Positions 9,389 to 16,923 of a stretch of 17,313 nucleotides of DNA are shown here, piece after piece. The notes under the pieces were generated by a model. The model was not told the DNA's origin. It did not search any database and worked only from the letters and a program-made list of their open reading frames with translations. The stretch is from Fimbriimonadaceae bacterium (GTDB lineage Bacteria > Armatimonadota > Fimbriimonadia > Fimbriimonadales > Fimbriimonadaceae): positions 1 through 17,313 of the forward strand of contig JANWJY010000032.1 in assembly GCA_025451715.1 (NCBI GenBank), written 5' to 3'. The position numbers were made by a program, and so were the translations under genes. The stretch's first letter is position 1. Every line of letters begins with the position of its first letter.

Positions 9389-11236
9389 TCACTCTAGCCC
9401 GACCGATCTACTAAAGGCGGCAGGGCCTCCGACAATTGGGATCTCGATCCTTGTCGCGTTCAAGTCCACCGTCACCCTCGTGCCCGCCGTCGGCCAAAGC
9501 GTGAAGTCCTTGTCGCTGGACATGATCATGAGTGCGATTCGCTTGCCCACAGGGATCACCTGGTCGTCGGGCTGCAGGTCGAACGTCAGCGTCACAAACT
9601 GGCCGGGAACCAGCGGTGTGCCGTGCGACATCGATTCATAGTTCCCTCCCTTGGTCAGCGACGCGGCGTTCTGCGGATCGGCCCAGCCGCGCGTAACGAG
9701 GTTTTCAGTGCCGATGCGCCCATCCGTCCACGGCAGTTGCACTAAGTACACTGACAGGTTTGCAGCGGGGGCGCTTGAAGCGAGCCGCAGGGTCACCCGA
9801 ACCGTGCCCGAAATGTGGACGGCCTCCTTCAGCACTGATGTCGCGTACAGCAAGCGGTTGGGCGATTCTGCTGCCTTTGCTAGTGTCGGAGCGTCGATTG
9901 AAACGTCGTCGAGTAGCGACTCAGTCGCTTGTCGGCCTTGCGACGCGATCCCTAGGCCCCCGACCTTGCTTCCTCCGACGGCTGGATACAATGTAACAGA
10001 CAAAGCGATTGGATGAGGATAGTCGGGGTATGCAGTCGGCTTAGGATCTCCCTCCCGGACGATGAACGCCTTTGGCCCGTCTTCAACACCGTTCTTCACA
10101 CCATAGAGGAACCGCGTGAACCACTTGTTCATCAGCTCGAACGGCGGGTTGCCGCCGTGCCCTCCCTGATGGAAGTACTGCACAAGTGGCACGCGCCCCC
10201 TAACGGCATTGCTGATCCGCACGCTGTGCTCGGGAACGACGTTCCAGTCGTTGAACGCGTGCGCCATCAGCACCGCGCACTTGATGTTCTTCGCGAACGG
10301 AAGCAGGTCGCGATCGGCCCAGAACTGGTTGTAGTCGCCCGTGCGGCGTTCGCGTCCGCGAACGAACTCGCCGTCGCGATAGAGCCTGTTGCTGTTCTCT
10401 CGACCCGCGGGGTTGCCACTGTTGATGAAGTCGTAAAGCGAGTCGATGTCCTCGCCGAGCCATCCGCCGGGGTGACGGATAAGCCCGTTGCTCCTATAGT
10501 AGTGGTAGTAAGACGTGTTCGGCGCGACTGGGATGATCGCTTCAAGCCCCTCGACGCCCGTCGTCGCTGCGGCGACTGGGATCGTGCCGTTGTACGATGT
10601 GCCCGTCATGCCTACCTTGCCCGTACACCAGTCGGCCTTGACTTCGACGTTCCCGTCGATCGTGGTGTAGCCTCTCGCGCGGCCGTTGAGCCAATCGATG
10701 ACAGCCTTCGGCGCGAGCCGCTCTGGTTCACCGCCGACCGTAGGGCTGCCGGTCGAGAGCCCGGTTCCGGGCGCGTCGGAGTGCACGACGGCAAACCCGA
10801 GTGGGACCCATTGGTTGACAAGGCCGTTCGAGACGAACGCGCGGTTCGCCTGGAACTGGACCTCCGGGTGGATCGTCCGCGCCGGCGGTTCTGCACCCAG
10901 CTCGTGGCGCACGTCCCAGAGGATGTTGCGCCCCCCCGCAGTCCCGGCGAAGTACGGCGACGACTCGTAGATCACCGGCACTTTGAGGCCCTCAGTCTTT
11001 GTCTGAGCTTGCCGCGTCACGTCGACGTGCATGCGGTCCTTTTTGCCGTCCTTGTCCGAATCGAACTCCGTCTCGACCCACAGCCTTTCCTTGATCCACT
11101 GCTTCGAGTCGGAGAAGGCTTCGACGACTTGCGCCTGCCCGTCGGTAAAGACAGGCTTCGCAGACTGTGCGCCGACCTGAATCGCGAATAGAGCGGACGC
11201 TAGAACAGGAACGAGCCGACGACCGGAGAGCAACAT
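9389..11236 (-). CDS. Secreted S15 family / CocE-NonD type alpha/beta hydrolase (X-Pro dipeptidyl-peptidase-like)
   Basis: The protein is likely an exported serine hydrolase cleaving Xaa-Pro dipeptides or related ester/amide substrates; the exact substrate is not determinable. From the ATG at 11236 it has 615 residues, beginning with a signal peptide (MLLSGRR followed by a hydrophobic stretch and an AQSA-like cleavage region near residue 23-26). The alpha/beta hydrolase core has the nucleophile Ser214 in GTSYNG, Asp330 in AHAFNDWNV and His360 in FHQGGHGG. The Asp-to-His spacing of 30 equals that of PepX enzymes. Residues from about 405 form the jelly-roll C-terminal domain of the family, ending IMSSDKDFTLWPTAGTRV. 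An upstream ATG at 11320 would add 28 residues ahead of a good signal peptide, so I rejected it. The HerA-like gene ends 96 bases upstream on the same strand. Confidence 0.88.
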   Translation of the reverse strand: MLLSGRRLVPVLASALFAIQVGAQSAKPVFTDGQAQVVEAFSDSKQWIKERLWVETEFDSDKDGKKDRMHVDVTRQAQTKTEGLKVPVIYESSPYFAGTAGGRNILWDVRHELGAEPPARTIHPEVQFQANRAFVSNGLVNQWVPLGFAVVHSDAPGTGLSTGSPTVGGEPERLAPKAVIDWLNGRARGYTTIDGNVEVKADWCTGKVGMTGTSYNGTIPVAAATTGVEGLEAIIPVAPNTSYYHYYRSNGLIRHPGGWLGEDIDSLYDFINSGNPAGRENSNRLYRDGEFVRGRERRTGDYNQFWADRDLLPFAKNIKCAVLMAHAFNDWNVVPEHSVRISNAVRGRVPLVQYFHQGGHGGNPPFELMNKWFTRFLYGVKNGVEDGPKAFIVREGDPKPTAYPDYPHPIALSVTLYPAVGGSKVGGLGIASQGRQATESLLDDVSIDAPTLAKAAESPNRLLYATSVLKEAVHISGTVRVTLRLASSAPAANLSVYLVQLPWTDGRIGTENLVTRGWADPQNAASLTKGGNYESMSHGTPLVPGQFVTLTFDLQPDDQVIPVGKRIALMIMSSDKDFTLWPTAGTRVTVDLNATRIEIPIVGGPAAFSRSVGLE

Positions 11237-11332
11237 GGCGTCTCTATTATGCGGCTTACGGGTGACATCGCGATCTTCGGGGCACGCGATTGCAAACCAT
11301 TCGGGCCTTGGCGGGAGCAATCAATCTAACGG

Positions 11333-12829
11333 CTAGCGTCCCTTCAGCAGGGATCCCAGAATACCGCGGACAAGCTGCCGCCCGGCTTGGCTGCCCGCTG
11401 CACGCAGTACGCTCTTCGCAGTCGCTTCGATCATTGAATCGGACCGGCGTGCCGGCGGTTGCTTCGGCGCCTTGGGCGCCTTCGGTGCCCGCGGGACGGT
11501 GACCCTCTCTTCGTGAGCCTGCTCCTTCGTCGCCTGTGCCGCCTCGGCTTGGGCGGCTCGACCAGCGAGAATCTCGTGCGCCGACTCCTTGTCAATCGTC
11601 TGCGAATACCGCGTGCCAAGTGATGAACCAACGATGAGTGCACGCCGCTCTTCGATCGTTGCGGGGCCGAGGCGCGATGACGGAGGGCGCACGAGCGTCC
11701 GTTCGACAACGCTTGGCACGCCTTTGTCCTGGAGCACAGAAACGAGTGCCTCGCCGACCCCCATTTCCGTAATCACTTGTGCCGTGTCGAGCTTCGGGTT
11801 TGCCCGGAACGACTCCGCTGCGACTTTCACCGCCTTCTGTTCGCTCGGCGTGTACGCACGTAGAGCGTGCTGCATTCTGTTGCCGAGTTGAGCCAGAACG
11901 GACTCGGGAATATCCATCGGGTTCTGAGTCACAAAGTAGACGCCAACGCCCTTGGAACGGATCAATTTCACGACCTGTTCGACCGAGTCGACCAGCGCCT
12001 TCGGCGCATCGCTGAAAAGCAAGTGCGCTTCGTCGAAGAAGAAAACAAGTTTCGGCTTGTCGAGGTCGCCGGCTTCGGGCAGCTCTTCGAAGAGCTCACT
12101 GAGCATCCAGAGCAAGAACGTCGAATACAGCCGAGGACTCTGCATCAGTTTGTCGGCAGCGAGCACACTCACGACACCGCGGCCATCCGGAGTCGTGCGC
12201 ATAAAGTCACGGATGTCGAGCGCCGGCTCGCCGAAGAACGACTCCGCGCCCTGCTGCTCGAGAACGAGAAGGGCGCGTTGGATCGCACCGACGGAAGCAG
12301 TACTCACGTTACCGTACTCTTTCTTGATTTCCGACGCATTGTCGGCGACGTGCACAAGCATCGACCGCAGGTCTTTGAGGTCCAAGAGCAGGAGGCCCTC
12401 ATCGTCGGCCAGTTTGAACGTCAGATTGAGCACACCTTCTTGCGTTTCATTGAGGTCGAGCAGTCGGCTCAACAAGAGCGGGCCCATTTCGCTCACTGTC
12501 GTGCGAATTGGGTGCCCTTGCTCACCAAAGAGGTCCCAAAACTCCGTCGGAGCGCTTGCCCGCGGATAAGGGTCCAGACCGATCGTCTTCGCCCGCTCTT
12601 CGAACTTGGGGTTTGCGGTACCGACCTGACTGATTCCCGAGAGATCGCCCTTCACGTCGGCCATGAAGCAAGGAACGCCGATGTCGCTCAGCCCCTGTGC
12701 GATGATCTGCAGCGTGACGGTCTTGCCCGTCCCAGTCGCGCCAGCGATCAGCCCGTGCCTGTTCGCGTACCTCGGATCCAGGTACACGGGGGCCTCGCCT
12801 CCGCCAATAAACACTCGCGCTGGATCCAT
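11333..12829 (-). CDS. HerA-like ATPase, DUF853 (YjgR-type) family
   Basis: This is a probable hexameric P-loop ATPase of the HerA/FtsK group; members of the YjgR/DUF853 branch have poorly known roles. The 498 residues contain a Walker A GATGTGKT (30-37), a Walker B LVFFFDEAHLLF (261-272, Asp266-Glu267), the TQNPMDIPESVLAQLGNR segment (301-318) with a candidate arginine finger, and YGNVSTASVGAIQRALLVLE, all typical. A low-complexity Ala/Lys/Pro linker (about 420-460) precedes a basic C-terminal tail, MIEATAKSVLRAAGSQAGRQ. I chose the ATG at 12829 (MDPARVFIGG) because the family starts just before the IGG strand. An open frame from 12919 would overlap the NHL gene. No NurA nuclease is adjacent, so a DNA-end-resection role is not supported here. 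Confidence 0.9.
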   Translation of the reverse strand: MDPARVFIGGGEAPVYLDPRYANRHGLIAGATGTGKTVTLQIIAQGLSDIGVPCFMADVKGDLSGISQVGTANPKFEERAKTIGLDPYPRASAPTEFWDLFGEQGHPIRTTVSEMGPLLLSRLLDLNETQEGVLNLTFKLADDEGLLLLDLKDLRSMLVHVADNASEIKKEYGNVSTASVGAIQRALLVLEQQGAESFFGEPALDIRDFMRTTPDGRGVVSVLAADKLMQSPRLYSTFLLWMLSELFEELPEAGDLDKPKLVFFFDEAHLLFSDAPKALVDSVEQVVKLIRSKGVGVYFVTQNPMDIPESVLAQLGNRMQHALRAYTPSEQKAVKVAAESFRANPKLDTAQVITEMGVGEALVSVLQDKGVPSVVERTLVRPPSSRLGPATIEERRALIVGSSLGTRYSQTIDKESAHEILAGRAAQAEAAQATKEQAHEERVTVPRAPKAPKAPKQPPARRSDSMIEATAKSVLRAAGSQAGRQLVRGILGSLLKGR

Positions 12830-12887
12830 TTGAGGCAAGGTTACCTTTGGACTATGAGCAGACGGGCGCACGGAACTTCGACATGGG

Positions 12888-13841
12888 TTATTGCGGGAAC
12901 GCTCCCAAAACTCCCTCAAACTCGTTCACGCCGATTCCAGCTTCGCCGTACGACGCCCACCCGGCACCTGTCAGGTCGTTAATGCGCACGACGCGGTTGT
13001 TCGCCCAATCGCCGATGTATATCTTTCCTGCGGCGTCGAACGACACGCGGAACGGGCCCGAAAACTGACCGACTCCGATCCCTGTTCCACCATAGGAGAC
13101 CCAGTTCAGGCCGGACATGTCGTCGAACGAGACCACGCGGTCGTTGCCAAAATCTGCGACAAAGAACCTACCGAGCGAGTCGAAAGTGATCCCGGCCGGG
13201 GCAACAAACTGCCCGACCCCGCTGCCAGACGTACCGAACGTCGCCCAGCCGGCACCGGTCATGTCGTCGACGCGGACAAGGCGGTCGTTGTCCCAGTCGG
13301 TAATGTAGAGCTTCGTGTCCGGACCGATCGCGATCCCGCGTGGACCGTTGAACTGTCCGACCCCGCTGCCCGTAGATCCGAACGACACCCAGCCTGCCCC
13401 AGTCATGTCGTTTATCCGTACGATGCGTCCGTTGTCGGAGTCGCAGACGTAGAGCCGGTCCAGAGAGTCCATCGCGAGCGCGCGGGGGGAGTTGAATTGT
13501 CCGACGCCAGAACCGAGGGCACCAAACTGCATCCAGCCGGCGCCTGTAATATCGTCAATGCGTACGATGCGGTCGTTCTCCGAGTCGGCGATATAGATCC
13601 GTCCCAAGCTGTCCTTGACGAGGTCGAACGGACGATTGAAGGTCCCAGACTGGCTCCCTGTCGAACTGAACTCCGTCCATCCGGCACCCGACATGTTTGA
13701 AACGAACACGATCCGATTGTTGAAGTCGTCCAGGATGAGCATTGCGACGCTCGCGCCGCCGCCACCGCCACCGCCGCCACAAGACGCAAGTGCAAGCGTG
13801 AGCAGTAAGGTCAGCAGCAGCAAAAAGCGTCGCCAGGTCAT
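12888..13841 (-). CDS. Lipoprotein with six-repeat NHL-type beta-propeller
   Basis: The product is predicted to be a membrane-anchored lipoprotein with a binding or scaffolding beta-propeller; no enzymatic motif is visible. From ATG 13841 it has 317 residues: a basic start (MTWRR), a leucine-rich signal, the lipobox LASC with Cys21 as lipidation site, then a linker of eight glycines. The rest is made of NHL-like repeats with an invariant tryptophan in GAGW or equivalent at residues 55, 103, 151, 199, 247 and 295, an exact 48-residue period. Each repeat carries motifs like FNSPRALAMDSLDRLYVCDS and NDRIVRIDDITGAGW. The first strand (AMLILDDFNNRIVFVSN) and the last (GVNEFEGVLGAFP) could close one blade. 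The upstream ATG at 13949 adds 36 residues before the signal and is unlikely. It is divergent from the ATP-grasp operon. Confidence 0.88.
   Translation of the reverse strand: MTWRRFLLLLTLLLTLALASCGGGGGGGGASVAMLILDDFNNRIVFVSNMSGAGWTEFSSTGSQSGTFNRPFDLVKDSLGRIYIADSENDRIVRIDDITGAGWMQFGALGSGVGQFNSPRALAMDSLDRLYVCDSDNGRIVRINDMTGAGWVSFGSTGSGVGQFNGPRGIAIGPDTKLYITDWDNDRLVRVDDMTGAGWATFGTSGSGVGQFVAPAGITFDSLGRFFVADFGNDRVVSFDDMSGLNWVSYGGTGIGVGQFSGPFRVSFDAAGKIYIGDWANNRVVRINDLTGAGWASYGEAGIGVNEFEGVLGAFPQ
12912..13739 (-). repeat. 144-base tandem repeat encoding propeller blades
   Basis: The coding sequence of the NHL lipoprotein is built of degenerate tandem units of exactly 144 bases (48 codons), with conserved codons for GAGW and for D-(S/N)-LGR. 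The six Trp codons recur at 144-base steps from 13677-13679 to 12957-12959. The repeat is diverged at DNA level, indicating old internal duplication with period strictly maintained. Confidence 0.8.
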
Positions 13842-13874
13842 GTCTAAAGGATACAGTATTAGTGCCTGGGGTGC

Positions 13875-13901
13875 CTGACAAGCGGCAGTTTCAGATAGAA
13901 T
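13875..13901 (+). promoter_or_regulatory. Candidate promoter of the ATP-grasp operon
   Basis: In the 110-base divergent gap, CTGACA (13875-13880) and TAGAAT (13896-13901) each match sigma-70 type consensus at five of six bases. The 15-base spacer is shorter than the preferred 17, so confidence is low. They sit about 50 bases before the ATG at 13952, which has a GGAAAG ribosome binding site at 13939-13944. Confidence 0.3.
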
Positions 13902-13951
13902 CCACATTCGCTCGCGGACTCTCTGGGGGCGCACCGCTGGAAAGCTCAAGA

Positions 13952-14902
13952 ATGATCGTCCATCTCGCCACGTCTCGCGGAAGCCGCTCCATAAGAAAGC
14001 ACCTTTGGTACTGTCCGGCCCTCAACAAGCGGGTCGTCTCGGTGACGTACGAGCAGCTCTTGGACGTCGAAGTCTGGCATCGCGGGGTCTACTTGTTCAC
14101 CGATTCTGAGAGGATGACGAGTGCACAGAAAGTGTACGCCTCACAACTGTGGGAGAAGCTGAGCGAGAAGCAGGGTGCGTTCGCGCTGCTCAATCACCCC
14201 ACGCGCCACCTGGCAAGGTTCAGGCTCCTTCGCAAGCTGTTCGACGATGGCATCAACGACTTCAACGTCCACAGAATCGAGGAGCTCGACGAAACGGTCC
14301 GTTATCCCGTGTTCCTAAGGTACGAAGACCAGCACATCGGCGCACTCACGCCTCTCCTCAAGACGCGCGCTGAGGCCGAGGACTGGATCGCACAGCTCGC
14401 TGCAGACGGCGAGCAGATGGACCGCATCATTGCGACCGAGTTCATTGATACGATCGACCACGAAGGGCTCTATCGCAAGTTTGGCGCGTTCAGGATCGGC
14501 GGAAAGATCGTCCCGAGGCACATGTTCGTCGGTACGCACTGGGAGGTCAAGCAGGCGACGAACACGAAAGCGGCGTTCCGGAGGCGTGAGGAGTATGGAT
14601 ACCTGTGCGAGAACCCGCACGCAGACCGCGTCCTTGAAATCTTCGCGATGGCCGACGTGCAGTACGGGCGCATCGACTACGCTCTGAAGGACGGACGGAT
14701 CCAGGTGTGGGAGATCAACGACAACCCTCAGTGCAACTCAAGCCTGGTCCGCTACTATAAGGGCAGGTTTGGAAGGAACCTCTTTAGCCTTGCAGGGATG
14801 AATCGGGCGTTCGAACTGCTTGAGAGTGGCATCGAGCCTGGCCCAGCTCTCGAGGCCCAAGTCGCGAGCGGCGTCACCCGGGAGGCACTGTGCGCTCGCT
14901 GA
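13952..14902 (+). CDS. ATP-grasp-like protein, copy 1
   Basis: This is predicted to be an ATP-dependent carboxylate-amine ligase-like protein of unknown substrate. The 316 residues show the hallmark ATP-grasp C-terminal core: YGRID (238-242), DGRIQVWEINDNP (247-259), with Asp242, Glu254 and Asn256 as likely metal/ATP ligands. A central region RYPVFLRYEDQHIG (117-130) corresponds to the ATP-binding strand, with Arg123 where the classical Lys would be expected. The N-terminal 100 residues (MIVHLATSRG, NHPTRHLARFRLLRKL, GINDFN) look like a pre-ATP-grasp domain. It is paralogous to the next gene. I chose ATG 13952 because it has GGAAAG seven bases upstream and aligns with the N-terminus of that copy; an open frame from 13862 adds 30 unconserved residues. 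The end overlaps the next gene by 13 bases. The specific family name is not certain. Confidence 0.75.
   Translation: MIVHLATSRGSRSIRKHLWYCPALNKRVVSVTYEQLLDVEVWHRGVYLFTDSERMTSAQKVYASQLWEKLSEKQGAFALLNHPTRHLARFRLLRKLFDDGINDFNVHRIEELDETVRYPVFLRYEDQHIGALTPLLKTRAEAEDWIAQLAADGEQMDRIIATEFIDTIDHEGLYRKFGAFRIGGKIVPRHMFVGTHWEVKQATNTKAAFRRREEYGYLCENPHADRVLEIFAMADVQYGRIDYALKDGRIQVWEINDNPQCNSSLVRYYKGRFGRNLFSLAGMNRAFELLESGIEPGPALEAQVASGVTREALCAR
14696..14721 (+). repeat. 26-base direct repeat, copy A
   Basis: This 26-base segment, encoding the RIQVWEIND part of the ATP-grasp motif, is identical to 15640-15665 in the next gene. It marks the strongest nucleotide identity between the two paralogues and supports tandem duplication or gene conversion. 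Confidence 0.8.
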
Positions 14903-15888
14903 TCGTCCACCTCGCGACGCAGCGGGGGATTAACTCGTTTCGGAACACGAAACGGCGCGGCCAGCAGCTTGGATTCGACGTCCTTCCTATCCGATACAGC
15001 GAACTGCTCAAGCGCACCGAGTGGCCGCGCGGGATGTACTTCTTTAGCGACATGGAGCGGGCAAGCCGCTGGCAGTGCTCGATCGCCGCGCTCTTGTGGC
15101 AGCAGCTCGCCGACCGGCCCGGTGGGTATCGACTTTACAACCATCCGGTCCATCACTTGCGACGATACGAACTTTTGCGCGCTTTGCGCGAGGCAGGCAT
15201 CAACGACTTCAACGCCTATCGGTTGAATGAGATCACCCACGAAGTCCGATATCCCGTGTTCGTTCGCTACACAGACCAGCACATCGGCCCTTCGACGGGC
15301 CTGTTGCACAGCGAAAGAGAGCTCGACGACGCGCTCGCGAAGCTGCTCGTTCAGGGCCATCCACCGGAAAGGCTGATCGTCGGCGAGTTCCAGGACACCT
15401 CAAACGGCACCGGGCGATTCAGAAAGTTTGGGGCGTTTCGTTTGCGCGAGCACATCTACACGGGTCATATGATGGCGGCGGGCGAGTGGTCGGTCAAGCG
15501 CGAGATCAATGACAGCAGCCTCGTCGGCCAAGAGGACTTCAACTTCGTGACGAACAACCCATACGCGGATCAGATCATGCAGGCTTTTCAGGTCGCCGGA
15601 CTCACTTGGGGCCGCATCGACTTCGGAGTCCTCGACGGCCGGATCCAGGTGTGGGAGATCAACGATAATCCTAGGCTTGGGTCGAGCCTCTTCAACAGAT
15701 CGATGGGAAGAAAGTTGTCCCGCAAGGTTTCTCGGACAATCCGCAGAGGCGTTTTCGCGACAGAGATGGCCAAGGTCGTGCCCGGAGAACCGCTGAAGTT
15801 CCGGATCTCGACAGCTGAAGCCGTCCGCTCAGCGTCGCTTGTGCAGTCGGTTCCAGGTCCAGACGTACCGTCGCCGCGCGAAGCATAA
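14890..15888 (+). CDS. ATP-grasp-like protein, copy 2
   Basis: A tandem paralogue of the preceding gene, 332 residues, with the same layout: IVHLATQRG (5-13), YRLYNHPVHHLRRYELLRAL (80-99), GINDFN, then VRYPVFVRYTDQHIG (119-133), KFGAFR, TNNPYAD, and the C-terminal ATP-grasp core WGRID (240-244) and DGRIQVWEINDNP (249-261). The conserved Asp, Glu and Asn of the metal site are all present. The start is a GTG at 14890, preceded by GGAGG (14881-14885), and the M-R-S-L-I-V-H alignment with copy 1 supports it. Both copies therefore appear intact and probably act together or on related substrates. It ends in TAA, and the next ATG shares its last base. The C-terminal 60 residues are divergent and carry a Lys/Arg-rich patch. 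Confidence 0.75.
   Translation: MRSLIVHLATQRGINSFRNTKRRGQQLGFDVLPIRYSELLKRTEWPRGMYFFSDMERASRWQCSIAALLWQQLADRPGGYRLYNHPVHHLRRYELLRALREAGINDFNAYRLNEITHEVRYPVFVRYTDQHIGPSTGLLHSERELDDALAKLLVQGHPPERLIVGEFQDTSNGTGRFRKFGAFRLREHIYTGHMMAAGEWSVKREINDSSLVGQEDFNFVTNNPYADQIMQAFQVAGLTWGRIDFGVLDGRIQVWEINDNPRLGSSLFNRSMGRKLSRKVSRTIRRGVFATEMAKVVPGEPLKFRISTAEAVRSASLVQSVPGPDVPSPREA
15640..15665 (+). repeat. 26-base direct repeat, copy B
   Basis: Second copy of the 26-base identical segment described at 14696-14721, in the same frame and encoding the same ATP-grasp motif residues. Confidence 0.8.
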
Positions 15889-16646
15889 TGGAGCAGATGA
15901 CGCTCGAAAGGGCAGTCGAAGTCTTCGCGCACGGCTTTGCGTTCACGCGCAGCTACACGCACCCCTACGTGGTCGAAAGAAAGCACGGGCTCACGATCAT
16001 GCACGATACTCCCGGCCGCTACGACGGCGAACGAAACCCGGAATACATCATTCTGCGAATGACTCCAGAGAAGGGTGTAAAGGCTCTGAGGAGGGCCGGA
16101 TGTGTCCGCGGCGGCGTTTGCGTGATCGAGGACAACGATGCGGACCTTGCGACCTCGAAAGAGGCGTACAAAAAGTTCGGTCTGCGCTTATTTCGTCGCG
16201 AGCCGTTTTTCGCTGGACTCACAGCGGAAGCTCCAAAGTACAAGAACCCAATTCCAATCAAGAGGGTCAAGACGCAGGATCAAGCAGACGCGGTGAACAG
16301 GGCCAACCGAAGACGGCAGATCCTTCCTGAGCACTTGGGTCGCGAAGACACGGTCCGGCTGTACGCGGCGTACGACGAAGACGACCCTGTCGGTTGGGTG
16401 AGTAGCATTCCTGCAGGGGAGGCGAACTGGGTCTCGAACCTCTACGTCTCGCGCGCATTTCGCGGAAAGGGTGTCGGTCGCGGGCTCATGTCGGCGATGC
16501 TGCAGGACGACTGTGCGCACGGGGTGGAGTGGAGCGTGCTTTTGGCGAGCGGGGACGGGGCGCGGCTGGACCCACACGTGGGGTACCAACGCATCGGGAC
16601 GCTTCAGCTCTTCATGCCGGGGGACGAGTGGCGAGCCTCCGTCTAG
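15888..16646 (+). CDS. GNAT family N-acetyltransferase
   Basis: This is likely an acetyl-CoA dependent acyltransferase on an amine substrate, cytoplasmic. In the C-terminal half of the 252-residue protein, the acetyl-CoA loop is clear: NLYVSRAFRGKGVGRGLMSA (184-203), with R-G-K-G-V-G at 192-197 as the pyrophosphate-binding signature. It is followed by DPHVGYQRIGTLQLFMP (228-244), the usual closing strand. The N-terminal 115 residues (HGFAFTRSYTHPYVVE, GVCVIEDNDADL, YKKFGLRLFRREPFF) are not a standard catalytic GNAT half and may be a degenerate second domain. The ATG shares one base with the preceding stop (TAATG), indicating translational coupling with the ATP-grasp pair. The specific substrate cannot be told. 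Confidence 0.85.
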   Translation: MEQMTLERAVEVFAHGFAFTRSYTHPYVVERKHGLTIMHDTPGRYDGERNPEYIILRMTPEKGVKALRRAGCVRGGVCVIEDNDADLATSKEAYKKFGLRLFRREPFFAGLTAEAPKYKNPIPIKRVKTQDQADAVNRANRRRQILPEHLGREDTVRLYAAYDEDDPVGWVSSIPAGEANWVSNLYVSRAFRGKGVGRGLMSAMLQDDCAHGVEWSVLLASGDGARLDPHVGYQRIGTLQLFMPGDEWRASV

Positions 16647-16668
16647 TCAAGGCTGTCAAAATCTGGAC

Positions 16669-16923
16669 ATGAGTTACGCGAAACCGGGCGACCACCCCTT
16701 GATGGACCTGCTTGCTTTCGGCCGGAGGCGCCTGCCGGACGACATCTGCGATTTGGTTCTCGAGATCTATCGGCTCGACCCCACGGCTTTCCATCAGCAG
16801 AGCCGCAACACCGGGGCGACCGACGGCGATTGGTATGCGTGGGAGAAGGGCGAGCGGCTCGACGAGGCCGCTACGTTCCTCACGGCCAAGCTCAAGGCCG
16901 CGCGGGCAAAGTCCGGAAAATGA
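16669..16923 (+). CDS. Small unrecognised protein (84 aa)
   Basis: I do not recognise this protein. It begins MSYAKPGDHPLMDLLAFGRR and ends in an Ala/Lys-rich predicted helix (LDEAATFLTAKLKAARAKSGK). The composition is soluble, with one Cys (Cys27) and a Trp-Tyr-Ala-Trp sequence at 55-58. No membrane segment or signal peptide is visible. It lies 22 bases after the GNAT gene and its TGA overlaps the next ATG by four bases, so it belongs to the same transcription unit. The ribosome binding site is unclear, so the start is only moderately supported. A reading frame extends upstream to 16471 but lies antisense in character (over-lapping the GNAT gene in another frame), so I did not use it. Confidence 0.6.
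   Translation: MSYAKPGDHPLMDLLAFGRRRLPDDICDLVLEIYRLDPTAFHQQSRNTGATDGDWYAWEKGERLDEAATFLTAKLKAARAKSGK

Noticed and set aside
12830..12919. Earlier start for the HerA-like gene
   Set aside because: The extra 30 residues overlap the NHL gene, and the family N-terminus begins near MDPARVFIGG.
16634..16654. AGCCT/AGGCT inverted repeat after the GNAT stop
   Set aside because: Five-base arms with an 11-base loop are expected by chance, and the next gene of the operon follows closely.
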